From: Rhizomys pruinosus
Taxonomy: Eukaryota > Chordata > Mammalia > Rodentia > Spalacidae
Length of the DNA stretch: 64,000 bases
Reading direction: 5' to 3'
Assembly (NCBI GenBank): GCA_009823505.1
Contig: VZQC01008059.1
Span: 1,626,010-1,690,009, forward strand
Shown here piece after piece: positions 1-11,304 of the stretch. The stretch's first letter is position 1. Each line of letters opens with the position of its first letter. The position numbers and the translations under genes are program-made. Under the pieces are notes generated by a model, which saw only the letters and a program-made list of their open reading frames with translations, was not told the origin of the DNA and searched no databases.

Positions 1-655
1 GTGTGGAGAACCCTTGGAAGACTTGGAATGAACTTGCCACCTGACCCAGCCATACCACTCCTAGGCATGTACCCTCAAGACTCACCCCACTGCAGAGATA
101 CATGCACGGCCATGTTTATTTCAGTTCTCTTCACAATAGCAAGGAGCTGGAACCAACCCAAATGCCCCTCAACTGATGAGTGGATAGAGAAAATGTGGTA
201 CATCTACACAATGGAGTTCTATGCAGCAGTAAAGAAAGACAACATCATGAGCTTTGCAGGAAAATGGCTTGAGCTAGAGGACATGATGCTGAGTGAAGTA
301 ACACAGTCCCAGAAAAACAAACGACGAATGGTATCCTTCATCTGTGGATGCTAGTGCCAATTAACTAGTTGTATGTATTTCTTGTGCATGGCCCCTTGAG
401 CTTTTGTCCAAAGCTGTTGGGAATGATGCATATTGGAAACAACAACAACAGAAAGGACTGCATCAAATAACTGACTGAAACAGTGAACTTCTGCTTAAAA
501 CAGTCAACTTCCACATGGAGAATATTGAGAAAGACTGAGAAAGCGATGAAAAGCATGTTTGGCAGAATGCATGAGCTCTGGTGGGGTGGGGGGATGGGGG
601 GACACGGGTCTAGATTTGATACTATGTATATATATTTTAAAAATCAATAAAAAAA
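1..655 (+). mobile_element. LINE-1 fragment: ORF2 C-terminus and 3' UTR
   Basis: The frame from base 1 to the stop at 352-354 encodes the C-terminal end of L1 ORF2p, including the conserved stretch KMWYIYTMEFYAAVKKD and the ending SFICGC. About 300 bp of L1 3' UTR follows, with the G-rich stretch near 575-600 and an A/T-rich tail with AATAAA-like motifs near 645. The element continues off the left edge. The frame is open to its natural stop, so this is a fairly young copy, but it is only a 3' fragment here. Confidence 0.9.
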
Positions 656-3290
656 TTTTAAATGTTCAACGTCTAGTAATTAAGGAAAGGCAAATTAAAA
701 CCACTATAAGATTTCACCTTACCTTAGTAAGACTGGCTATGATCAAGAAAACAAATGATACCAAATGCTGGAGAGGTTGTGGGGAAAGGGAACTGCTCAT
801 TCACTGCTAGTATGAATGCAAACTCATACAACCACTATGGAAAATAGCATGGGGAACTCTTAAAATTCTAAAAATGAACCAACATTTGAGCCAGGCATGC
901 CATTCGTGGGTGTATACTCAAATACTCATCCTATTGTAGTGATACTTGTACATCCATGTTCATTGCTGCTCTTTTCATAATAGCAAAGAGCTGGAAGCAA
1001 ACTAAATGCCTTCAACTAATGTGTGGATAATGAAAATATGGTAATTTACATAATGGAGTACTATGTAGGGGAAAAGAAAGATGACATCATGAAATTTGCA
1101 GGTAAAGGGATTAAACTAGAAGCTGTTATGCTAAATGAAGTGACAGAGATACAGAAAAGCAAAGGATGTATGCTGTCACTCATCTGTGGATCCTAACACC
1201 AAATCCTTATAAGCGTATAGTTGGATGTAACTGCAGGAAGAAGGTAAATGAAAAGTAACTAGAAAGGTTAAGTGAGAGAGGGAACATGAGACAGAAGGCT
1301 AGTATGTGACAGGTGATACTAAGGGAGGAACTGAAAAAAATAAGTGTATTTAAATGGGAGGGGGGGAAATGATAGAAGGAAAGTGAGGGATAAAGGGGGG
1401 AGGAGCCCAAGAGAAGGGGGTCATAGGAGACTGGCAGTATCAAGGGATAAATGGAGATACTTTAAATGGAGAATACATGGAGGGAAGGTTAGACAAATAA
1501 GGGGAGAGAAGAGAGATAAATAACGCCTTGCTGGAGTTGAAAACCTTAGAGAATCATATTAGTCTAACAATCTATTGACAAACTGCACATAAAATACTTC
1601 TATATGAGTCCATAACAAAGATGAATGTTTCATATCAAGAAATAGTAAAAGACAGAGAAACTTTTCTTTGAGTCATTGGCCAGGGTAGTCCAAGAGATTT
1701 GCAAAACTACACAGGCTATTGCCACAGCCCTAGATGCCCTCCCAGAACCTTAAGGCAAACCCCTATTGCTGAAGATGGACATACTTCACTTTGGATACCA
1801 TATCTTGAGAAATGGAGCTGTATCTGACCTGGAGGCCACCACCCCTAAAGGGTGCAAGACACTAAGGAAGAACATCAATTAATGGTTCAACATCAGTCTC
1901 AAGAAAAAATATCTACATCAATGCCCAGCACAGCATATGACATCCCTACAATAGCGGCACTTCTATATTGGGGAAATCAATGATTAACCAATTTGACCTA
2001 AAGCCCACTCAGTGGGAGGAAACTCATGTGTAGTATTGTTAACATAGAAACTGGGGGCTGTAGAGATGGCCTAGTGGGTAAGAGCGCTGACTGCTCTTAC
2101 TGAGGACCCCGGTTCGATCCCCAGCACCCACATGGCGGCTGAGAACCGTCTGTAACTCCAACTCCAGAACTCCAGTTCCAGGGGAATCCGACGCCCTCTT
2201 CTGACCTCTGTGGCATTGCACAACACGGGTGCACAAACCTATATGCAGACAATACATTCATACACATAAAATAAATAAATAAAATAAAAAATAAATAAAT
2301 AATTTTAAAAAATAATAAAATAAAATAAAATTAATCATAGAAACAAACACAAATGGAGAGTACATATATCTGAGACAATTTCCCAAGATTCACACAGCCC
2401 TAAGCCAAGGTAACATTTTACTAACTATGAAATATCCTTAATTTACAGACAAATATCCCAGACACCACTCTGGGAAGCTTCTCTTACATAAGATGAGAAT
2501 AATACAGCATTCCATGACTAGACATACAGAGATAGGGTCTGTGAATTATTCATGCCTAGGTGACACATCTACAATGCAACCTCTACACATAAGCCCCAAG
2601 CATCATAGAAAAAGGACCCAGGAAGCTATTACCTACCTCTTAACTATTGTTAGGAAAGCTCCTCCATACAATAGGAGACCAGGAACTCAAAAGGACCTGA
2701 AGGACCAAACCATGAATATTAGGAGTCTACAGAGTGTGGGTTGTCTATATTCAGCTTCACCCACCCAGGGCTCAGGGAACATTGCAGAAGAGGAAGTGGA
2801 AAGATTGTAAGAGCCAAGGAGTTGATGCAAGGCCAAAGGGAAATGCATCCTACTAGCTGCTGGGACTCTGTTCATATGAAACTACAGCATTGGTATCAGT
2901 ACGTGCAAGACCCATGAAAGTTCAGCTGGACTAAAATCCAACATAGAACTGCAGAAATGGGTAGCAGAGTCCAATCTTGGCTGAGGAAATATTGGCAGCA
3001 GATTGGTGGTTGTGTGGTGAAGACCTGGCCTTCTTTAGAAAAGAGAACCCAGATAGACCAACTAAAGATGACAAGTTGTCACTCAGGAGTGGGTGGGAAG
3101 AGTAATTTGATGCAATGGACCCTAGCACAAATGACAGAAGGTATGAATTCTGGAGGAGGGGAGCTGCCGGAGGGTGCCAAGAGAGAAGCAGGTATAATGG
3201 CAATTAAGATTAACTGAAAAATTATGTATGAAACACATAAAAATTCAACAAAATAAATGAATGAATAAATACATAAATAAATAAAATTCC
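656..3290 (+). mobile_element. Older LINE-1 (Lx-like): ORF2 C-terminus and long 3' UTR
   Basis: At 660-1200 the DNA is a degraded copy of the ORF2 C-terminal region, homologous to the preceding element but with stops and indels. The 3' UTR continues past 1660, is interrupted by a B2 SINE at 2052-2335, and resumes to an A/T-rich end near 3290. The purine-rich tract 1330-1400 and the block around 2690-3200 recur in other L1 3' UTR pieces of the window. Boundaries are approximate and more than one element may be joined here. Confidence 0.75.
2052..2335 (+). mobile_element. B2 SINE
   Basis: The tRNA-derived head starts with a GGCTG..GAGATGGCCTAG motif and carries a pol III B box (GGTTCGATCC, near 2111). 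The body has the B2 3' region and a long (AAAT)n-rich tail. It sits inside an L1 3' UTR. Confidence 0.9.
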
Positions 3291-3294
3291 AACA

Positions 3295-3590
3295 TCCAAT
3301 CATAATTAAAGTAATGAAGAAATATTGGCAGCTGATTACTGTTGGGTGAGGAAGAGTTGATATTTCTAAAGCAAGGGACTCTGGATAGGCTGAGTATACC
3401 TCAGTATATGGACTTGCACTGAAGAATGTCTGGGAATTCTAACAACACAACTGGCCTTAACACAAACGACTGAATGTGTGAGTTCCAGTGGGGGCCTGTG
3501 GGAGGGTTCCATTGGACACAGGGTATAAAAAGTATTAATACTGATGGAGATGTTCAATGTGAAATACCCAAAAATTCAATACAAAATTTT
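3295..3590 (+). mobile_element. LINE-1 3' UTR fragment
   Basis: The sequence around 3320-3540 repeats the L1 3' UTR module also seen at 5500-5700 and 35450-35690: a gaggaagag motif followed by a ggctgagtatacctcagt-like stretch. It is short and decayed. Confidence 0.6.
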
Positions 3591-3873
3591 AAAGTAATGG
3601 AAAACTTAGGGATAGGGGAGACATATTTCAACACAATAAAAGCAATATATAACAAGATCACAGCCAACTTTTGGGAAAAACTCAAAGCACTCCCATGAAA
3701 ATAATGGAACAAGACGTACATTCTCCCAATTCTTGTTCATTATATTACTTGAAGTCTCAGATAGAGAAATAAGAAATGAAGGAGATAAAGGGTATACAAA
3801 TTGGAAAGAGAAAAACTGAAGAGCCCTTATTTCCAGAGCATGTTTCTGTACATAAAAGATCCTAAAGAATCAT

Positions 3874-4023
3874 GCTGGTCATGGTGGCGCACGCCTTTAA
3901 TCCTAGCACTTGAGAGGCAGAGGTAGGTGGATCTTTGTGAGTTCAAGGCCAGCCTGGTCTACAGACTAAGTTTCAGGACAGCTGGAGCTACAGGGAGACC
4001 CTGTCTCAAAAGACAAAAAAAGA
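3874..4023 (+). mobile_element. B1 SINE
   Basis: Full-length 7SL-derived B1: it begins near a GGTGGCGCACGCCTTTAATC motif, contains AGGCCAGCCTGGTCTACA, and ends in CTGTCTCAAAAGAC plus poly(A). It is inserted in L1 ORF2 sequence. Confidence 0.95.
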
Positions 4024-4080
4024 ATCTACCAGAAAACTCTTAAAGATGAGGAACACATTCCTCAAGCTATAAGGACATAT

Positions 4081-4124
<44 letters not shown>

Positions 4125-4128
4125 CACA
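4081..4128. repeat. (CA)n microsatellite
   Basis: Almost uninterrupted CA dinucleotides with one CG variant, inside decayed L1 sequence. Confidence 0.97.
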
Positions 4129-5274
4129 TCAGTTGCTTTCTTATATTCCAACAACAAACATTCTAAGAAAGAAATTATTACAAATTCCATTCATGAAAAC
4201 ATAAATTATCCTCAAATAACTCTAACCTAAAAAGTAAATGCCTTGTATGTTAAAAACTTGAAGACATTGAAGAAAGAAATTGAAGAAGATAGAAAGACTT
4301 GAGATTCTCATCCATCAGGAGGTTATTGTGAACATGGCTGTTTTGCCGAAAACAATGTGTAGATTCAACAGAATTCCATTCAAAGTCTAACACAATTCTC
4401 CATAGAAATTGAAAAAACTTGTATCAAATTTCATTTGGATACACAAAAAGACAATGAAAGCCAAAACAATTATGAAAAACAAAAGTGCTGGATGTGTGGC
4501 CATTCCTGATTTCAAATTATACTACAAAGCTATAGCAATAAAACAGGATGATATTTCCATTAAATAAATACACTGATCAAGGAATTGAATTGATGACCCA
4601 TATATAAGTATACACACTTAAAATGCATTGATTTTTACCAAAGGACCCTCAAATATACACTAGAGGAAAAACAACATGTTCAACAAATGGTACTGGGAAA
4701 ACTTGATAGCCACATGTAGAAGAATGCAAGAGTTCTCCATCTCTCACCATGAACAAACTTCTATTCCAAATGAATCAAAACCTTTAACTTAAATCCACGA
4801 AAGGATAAGTAGAGAATACACTAGAACTCATAGACCTTTCTGAACAGCATTTCTATGGAGCAAGTAATAGGTTTGACAATTAACAAATGAGACTTCATAA
4901 AATGTAAAAGCTCTGCACAGCAAAGGACACCATGATTCACTTTGAAAGCCAACCTACAAAGTTGGAAAAAAAATTTCCAGCTACACAACTTACAGAGTGT
5001 TATTATGTAGAATGTACAAAGATCTCAAAACTTAAGTAGCAAAAAACTTCAGATGACACAGTTAAGAACTGGGGTGAGACACTGGTTAAGCTTCAGAAAA
5101 TATAATATTTCAGAGTGCATGTGTCTGGATAGGACTTCTATATCAAACCTCACCCCATGGCTCAGAGACCATTTGAGAAAATGGGGGAAGAAAGATTGTA
5201 AGAGACAGGGTTGGTGCATGAACATAATTCAGGCCACTGGCAACTTGCTCATATGAACTTTCTTTTTTTTGGGG

Positions 5275-5402
5275 GGGGGTCTTTTCAAGATAGGGTCTCC
5301 CTGTAGCCCCAGCTGTCCTGGAACTTGCTCTGTACACCAAGCTGGTCTTGAACTCACAAAGATCCACCTGCCTCTGCCTCCCAAGTACTAGGACTAAAGG
5401 CT
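5275..5402 (-). mobile_element. B1 SINE, antisense
   Basis: Reverse complement of B1 (GGGTCTCCCTGTAGCCCCAG, then CTTGAACTCACAAAGATCCA). Similar 'gaactttc' sequence on both sides suggests a short target-site duplication. Confidence 0.9.
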
Positions 5403-5764
5403 CATGAACTTTCAACAACAGTGGCAGCAGGCACAGCATTCATGCTGACAAATACCAGCATAGAAGTGAGGAAGTGGAAAGCATGCCCAAACCCTAGGAG
5501 AAGAACTATTAGCAACTGATTACTACCAGGTGAGGAAGAGAAGTGACTCTACATAGGCTGACTAGACTTCAGTGGATGAAATAGCAACACAAGACATCTG
5601 GGTACAAATGTTTCACCAGATAGGACGTAACATATATGAGAGAATGCATGCAGTCTGATAGGGGTGTATAGGCAGAGGTAGGGATAGAGAGGGGTTTAGA
5701 TTTGTTTAAGACCTATTATATGAAATGCACAAAAACTGAATAAAGATTATTAAAAAATAAAAAA

Positions 5765-6162
5765 ACAATTGTGGTAAAGAACTATACAGATATTTCCCCA
5801 ATGATGAAACACAAACTACTGAGAAATACTTTAAAAATATTCAACACCTTTAGCTATCAGTTAAATGCAAATTAAAGCCACTTAGAGATTTCATGTTACC
5901 ACAGTCAGAGTGGCTTTGTTCCAAAAAAACAAACAAGGACAATGCTGGTGAGGATTTGGGGAAAAGGGAACTCTAATCTATTGCTGGTTTCAGGCAAACT
6001 GGTGCAGCTTTATAGAAGTCAATGTAGAGATTCCTCAAAAAGCTGCAAATAGATCTCCCACATATCTAGCCATCTCACTTGGGTCATGTACCTACATGAC
6101 TTTGCATACTTCTAAAGGCTTACCTATTGATCTGTGTTCATTGGTGCCCTTTTCACAATAGG
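5765..6162 (+). mobile_element. LINE-1 ORF2 3' fragment, decayed
   Basis: The sequence follows the same ORF2 region as 656-1000 (the aatgcaaattaaagccac module, then the 'tgctgg..aggatttgggg' module) with many stops. It is broken off by a B2 fragment at 6163. Confidence 0.75.
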
Positions 6163-6330
6163 ATCTGGATTCAAGTTCCAGCACCCATATGGTGGCTAAC
6201 AACAATCTGTAACTCCAGTTATAGAGGAATCTAAAAATTTCTTCTGACTTCCTGGGCATTATGGAACATGCAGGCAATACATTCACATAAATGAATAAAT
6301 AAATAAATTAATTAATTAATTAATTAATAG
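6163..6330 (+). mobile_element. B2 SINE, 5'-truncated
   Basis: It starts within the tRNA-like head near the B box, with the 'ccagcacccatatggtggct' motif, and runs to a (TAAA)/(TTAA)-rich tail. It is diverged from the young B2 copies. Confidence 0.8.
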
Positions 6331-6352
6331 TTTTAAAAATAAATGATATCTT

Positions 6353-6478
6353 CCAGGTGTGGCAGAGAACACATGTAATCTCAGCACTTGAGAAGCAGAG
6401 TCCAGAGGATCTTTGTGAGAGCCAGGCCAGCCTTAGCTATGGGGAGAACCTGGCATGGAAAAACGAACAAAACAAACA
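6353..6478 (+). mobile_element. B1 SINE, old
   Basis: A diverged B1 with recognisable 'atctcagcacttgagaagca' and 'ggccagccttagctat' segments and an A-rich tail. L1 3'-UTR-like sequence follows at about 6490-6640. Confidence 0.75.
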
Positions 6479-6654
6479 AATAAAAACCAAAATTCCAAAA
6501 ACAGGACATCTAGGTACACAAACATGACTACATAAGCATCATGTATAATATAATGCTTGAAATCCTGTGGGTGGGCTATGGAGGGTGCAGTTAGCAAATG
6601 CAACAGATGTAATGCACAGAAAATTAAATAAAAATAGAATAAAAAGTGTCATTA

Positions 6655-6707
6655 GAAATCTCTCACTCTCCCTCTCACTCTCCTTCTCTCTCTCCCTCTC
6701 TCTCTCC

Positions 6708-6749
<42 letters not shown>

Positions 6750-6753
6750 TTCC

Positions 6754-6782
<29 letters not shown>
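6655..6782. repeat. (TC)n then (GT)n compound microsatellite
   Basis: About 95 bp of TC/TCTCTCCC-type repeats runs into about 30 bp of pure GT. Confidence 0.97.
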
Positions 6783-6784
<2 letters not shown>

Positions 6785-6848
6785 ATATAAAGAGTTTAAA
6801 TGCAGTTATCCTAACAGGAATTCAGTGATCTTAATAGTTATCACAAGC

Positions 6849-7082
6849 GGGTTGGAGAGATGGCCTAGCGGTTAAGAGCGCCGACTGCTCTTACAGAGGA
6901 CCCGGGTTCGATCCCCAGCACCCATATGGCGGCCGAGAACCGTCTGAAACTCCAATTCCAGGAGAACTCCAGTTCCAGGGGAATCTGAGACCCTCTTCTG
7001 ACCTCCGCGGCATTGCACGACACGGGTGCACGGACTTGCATGCAGACAGTACATTCATACACATACAGAAATAAATAAAAAA
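6849..7082 (+). mobile_element. Young B2 SINE with 16-bp TSD
   Basis: CpG-rich full-length B2 with the B box GGTTCGATCC. The 16-bp TSD AATAGTTATCACAAGC lies at 6833-6848 and 7083-7098. It carries the internal 17-nt duplication of the local young B2 subfamily (AACTCCAATTCCAGGAG followed by AACTCCAGTTCCAGGGG). Confidence 0.97.
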
Positions 7083-7098
7083 AATAGTTATCACAAGC

Positions 7099-7480
7099 TA
7101 CCAAATGAAAAGCACACTAATAACATGGACTCCCTATTTGTAGCTGTTTGAGGAACCTCCACATTGTCAGGGACTGAACAGGGGTTCTTGGAGCCCTAAC
7201 TTTCTCTATGGAACTATTGACTATGTGTACATCCCTGGCCCAGGGTGACCCAAGCAGGCTCCAACTGACAGTTTCAAACTCATGGTCTCACCGACAAGCC
7301 TGGTTAAACTCAGGTTTAACCAGGTTATAAAAAAGGACAGAAATGCTTGAAAGGTAAGGGAGAATGAAAGTGTCAACATTGCCGTAAGGGAGATCAAAAA
7401 GGGTGTGGGTGAGAAAAACAAAATGCATCAGATACATGCATGAAATTGTCAAGGAACATATTTGGTAAAAAATTTACTCC
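7099..7480. other. Unassigned intergenic sequence
   Basis: No family recognised and no convincing coding frame. It contains short imperfect direct repeats around 'aggtttaaccaggtt' near 7310. Confidence 0.4.
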
Positions 7481-7732
7481 GGGGCTGAAGAGATGGCCTA
7501 GCGGTTAAGAGCACAGTCCGCTCTTACAGAGGAACCGGGTTCGATCCCCAGCACACTCATGGCGGCCGAGAACCGTCTGAAACTCCAATTCCAGGAGAAC
7601 TCCAGTTCCAGGGGAATCCAATGCCCTCTTCTGACCTCCGCGGCATTGCACGACACGGGTGCACAGACTTGCATGCAGGCAGTACATTCATACACATACA
7701 GAAATAAATAAAAATTAAAAAGAATTAAAAAA
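7481..7732 (+). mobile_element. Young B2 SINE
   Basis: Full-length B2 of the same subfamily as 6849-7082, with the B box and the internal 17-nt duplication. Its A-rich tail abuts the insertion site of the next B1. Confidence 0.95.
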
Positions 7733-7743
7733 AATAGCAAATT

Positions 7744-7896
7744 GTCGGGCGTGGTGGCGCACGCCTTTAATCCTAGCACTTGGGAGGCAGAGGCAAGCGG
7801 ATCTTTGTGAGTTAAAGGACAGCCTGGTCTACAGACTGAGTTCCAGGACAGCTGGGGCTACAGGGAGACCCTGTCTCAAAAAGACAAAAAAAAAAA
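7744..7896 (+). mobile_element. B1 SINE with 11-bp TSD
   Basis: Full-length B1 with its own TSD AATAGCAAATT at 7733-7743 and 7897-7907. It therefore inserted independently of the B2 immediately upstream, unlike the composite at 48890-49268. Confidence 0.95.
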
Positions 7897-8079
7897 AATA
7901 GCAAATTAAGAAGCAGAGAGCAGAGAGCCTGAAGATGCCTTCCCCATGAGAACCCCAGAGCAACTTAGCCAAAAAGTACACAGAATGAGCGAGCAATGAC
8001 TGCCATTTGCAAAAACACAAGGAAATGTGTGCACTTGGACAGCCTCATGGATGCACAGGGTTATCCACAGGCAAGGACA

Positions 8080-8302
8080 GTCGGGGATAGGGATGAAAGG
8101 ATGGTTAAGGGTACTTACTAGTTGCTCTTGTAGAGGACCCCAGTTTGGTTCCCAGGACCCACATGGCAGCTAACAACCATCCATAACTCTAGCTCCAGGG
8201 ACCTAACATCGTCTTCTGATCTCCGTGGACATAAGTATATGTACATATGTGCAAAATATGAACATAAACTGTAAAATAAAATAAATAAATAAAATATAAA
8301 AG
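8080..8302 (+). mobile_element. Older B2 SINE
   Basis: A B2 with a diverged head and 'acccacatggcagctaacaa' in the body. It lacks the 17-nt internal duplication and ends in an (AAAT)-rich tail. Its 3' part is copied again at 8953-9098 by the local duplication. Confidence 0.85.
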
Positions 8303-8951
8303 AATGGCAGAATGCTGAAGGAAAAAATAGAGTGTTAGAGGGAAAAAAAACACAGTCAAGATTCGCAGGCTTCTGGCAAAACATCTCAATGACATTTCTA
8401 AAATTTAGTGGGACATAAGTGATGTAAAAAATGAAAAAAATGTTTTACTGCATGTTAACACAGGTTGCTACCAAACCAGTTTCTGTTATCACAGGTATCT
8501 TTCTCTTGAATAATATAGCAGAATGTAGTGACCAATGTCATTCCTAGGAGCACCTATGGCTTTATGCTCTATAGTGGAATAATGAGAAGCCATTTATTTT
8601 TTTCTCAATATTTTTATTTGATTTTTTTTTACAATAAGTAATAAGTAGTGAATACAAGCATCCTTTATGTAAAACCAATTTGCAAGCAGCTATGCCCAAA
8701 CCCACACAGCTCAAGGCTCCCACCATCTAGCTGGAGGAGCTTGTATGTACAATCATGTTGATCAAATAAGAGTCCAGTCTATATTGCTGTAGTTTCACCA
8801 TTCACCCCAATCACAGCCCTTACATTCTACCATGCTCCCTCTTCTGCAGATTGCTCCCTAGGCTTAGAAAAGGGGAACAGGTGGGCAAGAAGGAAAATAG
8901 TCTACTTTCTCTGGAGATGTCGTTTTGGACTCTGATCAGTTCTGGCTGTTT
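8157..8951. repeat. Left copy of a ~796-bp direct duplication
   Basis: Bases 8157-8835 match 8953-9631 with no difference that I could find at a constant offset of 796. From 8836 to 8951 the copies differ at many positions, and the left copy then stops at an N. See Part 2: this looks like an assembly duplication at a gap edge. Confidence 0.9.
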
Positions 8952-8952
8952 N
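8952..8952. other. Single ambiguous base (N)
   Basis: The only N in the window. It sits exactly between the two copies of the duplication and marks a contig join or unresolved base. Confidence 0.99.
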
Positions 8953-9747
8953 ACCCACATGGCAGCTAACAACCATCCATAACTCTAGCTCCAGGGACCT
9001 AACATCGTCTTCTGATCTCCGTGGACATAAGTATATGTACATATGTGCAAAATATGAACATAAACTGTAAAATAAAATAAATAAATAAAATATAAAAGAA
9101 TGGCAGAATGCTGAAGGAAAAAATAGAGTGTTAGAGGGAAAAAAAACACAGTCAAGATTCGCAGGCTTCTGGCAAAACATCTCAATGACATTTCTAAAAT
9201 TTAGTGGGACATAAGTGATGTAAAAAATGAAAAAAATGTTTTACTGCATGTTAACACAGGTTGCTACCAAACCAGTTTCTGTTATCACAGGTATCTTTCT
9301 CTTGAATAATATAGCAGAATGTAGTGACCAATGTCATTCCTAGGAGCACCTATGGCTTTATGCTCTATAGTGGAATAATGAGAAGCCATTTATTTTTTTC
9401 TCAATATTTTTATTTGATTTTTTTTTACAATAAGTAATAAGTAGTGAATACAAGCATCCTTTATGTAAAACCAATTTGCAAGCAGCTATGCCCAAACCCA
9501 CACAGCTCAAGGCTCCCACCATCTAGCTGGAGGAGCTTGTATGTACAATCATGTTGATCAAATAAGAGTCCAGTCTATATTGCTGTAGTTTCACCATTCA
9601 CCCCAATCACAGCCCTTACATTCTACCATGCCCCCTCTTCCGCAGATTGTTCCCTAGGCTTAGAAAAGGGGCACAAGTGGGTGAGAAGCAAAACAGTCAA
9701 GATGTTTTCTCTGGAGCTGTCGTTTTGGACTCTGATCAGTTCAGGCT
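8953..9747. repeat. Right copy of the ~796-bp duplication
   Basis: It starts mid-way through a B2 (at 'acccacatggc') directly after the N, and includes the B2 tail, the following unassigned sequence and the first part of the family X repeat. It continues without a break into the rest of family X, so this is the copy with intact right-hand context. Confidence 0.9.
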
Positions 9748-11050
9748 GTTTCCTTTCATGGGTTGATCTTTTATCCAGGAATAACCTTTCAATCCTACTA
9801 ATGAAGCCCAAGCAATTACACATACATCCATTTGAACAGTACTAATTATTATGGTAGGTTACGTTGGTTTAGACACAGATGTTGGGTGATATGCTAATCC
9901 ATGAACTATATTTTGTCTATAAAAGATGACAAGTTCTTATTGTGGCTTATAACATCTCCTAACCACTAGAGGATGTAACCTTGTGGCATCAGCCATGAAT
10001 TAGTCCTCCAAGGAGAGAGCTAATAGCCAATTAGATTTGAGATATACAGAGGCCTTTGGTAACACTCTCTGGTATACCAGAGACCAACTGTACACTTGCA
10101 AAGTGCGGTCTCAATACATCTTTCCCATGCTTACCTCAGGTCTTCGACAGCAGGGCCTTACTGCCTCTCTTCTTGCAGGTATCCCAGTTTACAGGCAAGA
10201 AGCCTTTATCTTTGTGGGGGGCTTGGATCTCCTGGCCAACATCTCCTTGGCAGAATAATCCATTGCTGATATCAGAGCTCTCCTGTATTAATACATTTTG
10301 CTTGAATGCACAGCTTAAAAAGACTTTAGTATTATATTTGGCTCTGAATAGAGAATAATCCTTTTCACAGTTCCTATGTCTATTAGTCAATTAAAGAAAG
10401 CAGTTATACCAGTTTTGTAAGAAATTACCTCTATAACAGTTGGCTCTAAGTTACATTTAGAGAATGACTTCATTACCATGATGTTTTTCTTTGTTCTATA
10501 AAAAGGAGGTAAGAAAATCCCTCATGTTAAAACTTTGCAGCCCCTGGAAGGTAAAGTTCATTAGGACTCATTATAAACAGTTGTTACAAATAGGATCCAC
10601 AGAGATGTTTGATTCCTGTAGCAGTCTGAGGATTTTTTCCCCTTTTAATGTTTAGATGGGCCAACTTCTCTGCTGGTATATATTGGTACATCCTGCACAA
10701 TGCAAAGCTGTATCATTTCTTTCTCAGCTATTAAGTTGGTGACGTTCTGACCTGTGGGAACGTCACCAACTTAATAGCTGAGAAAGAAATGATATGAAAA
10801 TCTTTTGCCATAGTTAGCTTTAAGATTTAAATTGAAAAATTTGACAAAAAGTTTTAATATATAACTGTATCCCCCTTTTTTTATTTAAGGTTTTTATTTT
10901 TTGACCCATGAATCTCAAAAAGGCAGTACACATACCTATAGGCAGTAATCAAGGTGTAAATTTCATTAAATTTACCCAAGCTGTTTTGGGTGACTATGTT
11001 GTTAATTTGGGAAGCAAACTTAATTCCTTAAGTCAAGAAGTCTTTTAAAT
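9386..11050 (-). mobile_element. Unclassified interspersed repeat, family X, copy 1
   Basis: This roughly 1.7-kb stretch is homologous along its length to 53750-55600 and 55790-57830. Shared blocks include 'gttgatca' near 9555, 'tttcatgggttga' near 9757, 'aggagagagctaatagccaa' near 10010 and 'gacctgtggg' near 10750. On the minus strand its 3' end matches the 5' half of two L1-tailed pieces (14745-15130, 34560-34990), so I read the element as minus-strand. No open frame longer than about 100 codons survives. A retroviral 3' part or a non-autonomous retroelement are both possible. Confidence 0.6.
10711..10794. repeat. Perfect 37-bp inverted repeat, 10-bp spacer
   Basis: Arms 10711-10747 and 10758-10794 are exact reverse complements around the spacer TGACCTGTGG. 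The two family X paralogues (near 57498-57550 and 55220-55275) have the left arm and spacer but not the right arm. The right arm is therefore a derived inverted insertion. Confidence 0.97.
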
Positions 11051-11079
11051 TTAACAATTGAGAACATAATTCTAGTTTC

Positions 11080-11082
<3 letters not shown>

Positions 11083-11119
<37 letters not shown>

Positions 11120-11130
11120 TATATATATAC
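11083..11130. repeat. (TA)n microsatellite
   Basis: AT dinucleotide run with one phase break. A short antisense B1 3' remnant follows at about 11133-11190. Confidence 0.95.
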
Positions 11131-11304
11131 TCTGTCCAGTGCTCACCTGAATCTGCCTTCCAAGTGCTGGGATAAAAGGCATGTGAAACTATATTAGGCT
11201 CAAAGGGTAATGTTTTAATTCAGAAAAAAAGTTTATACAACAGTACATTATACCAGAGTGTGGTACAATGTAGGATTCTGCACTGCCTAGGATCACAATA
11301 TTGA

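Larger units (their letters stand above)
3590..5755 (+). mobile_element. LINE-1 fragment: internal ORF2 plus 3' UTR
   Basis: At 3600-3800 the translation resembles the reverse-transcriptase part of L1 ORF2p (ENLGIGETYFNTIKAIYNK), interrupted by stops. Decayed ORF2 sequence continues to about 5040, then L1 3' UTR to an A-rich end near 5755. A B1 (3874-4023), a CA microsatellite (4081-4128) and an antisense B1 (5275-5402) interrupt it. No intact frame remains. Confidence 0.75.

Noticed and set aside
6895..6925. tRNA-like pol III promoter sequences (GGTTCGATCC) at several places
   Set aside because: They belong to the tRNA-derived heads of B2/ID SINEs, not to functional tRNA genes.
6872..7104. 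60-80-codon minus-strand frames over B2 elements (also at 27711, 28149, 30530, 48931)
   Set aside because: These similar peptides recur wherever a young B2 lies. They are antisense read-through of the SINE.
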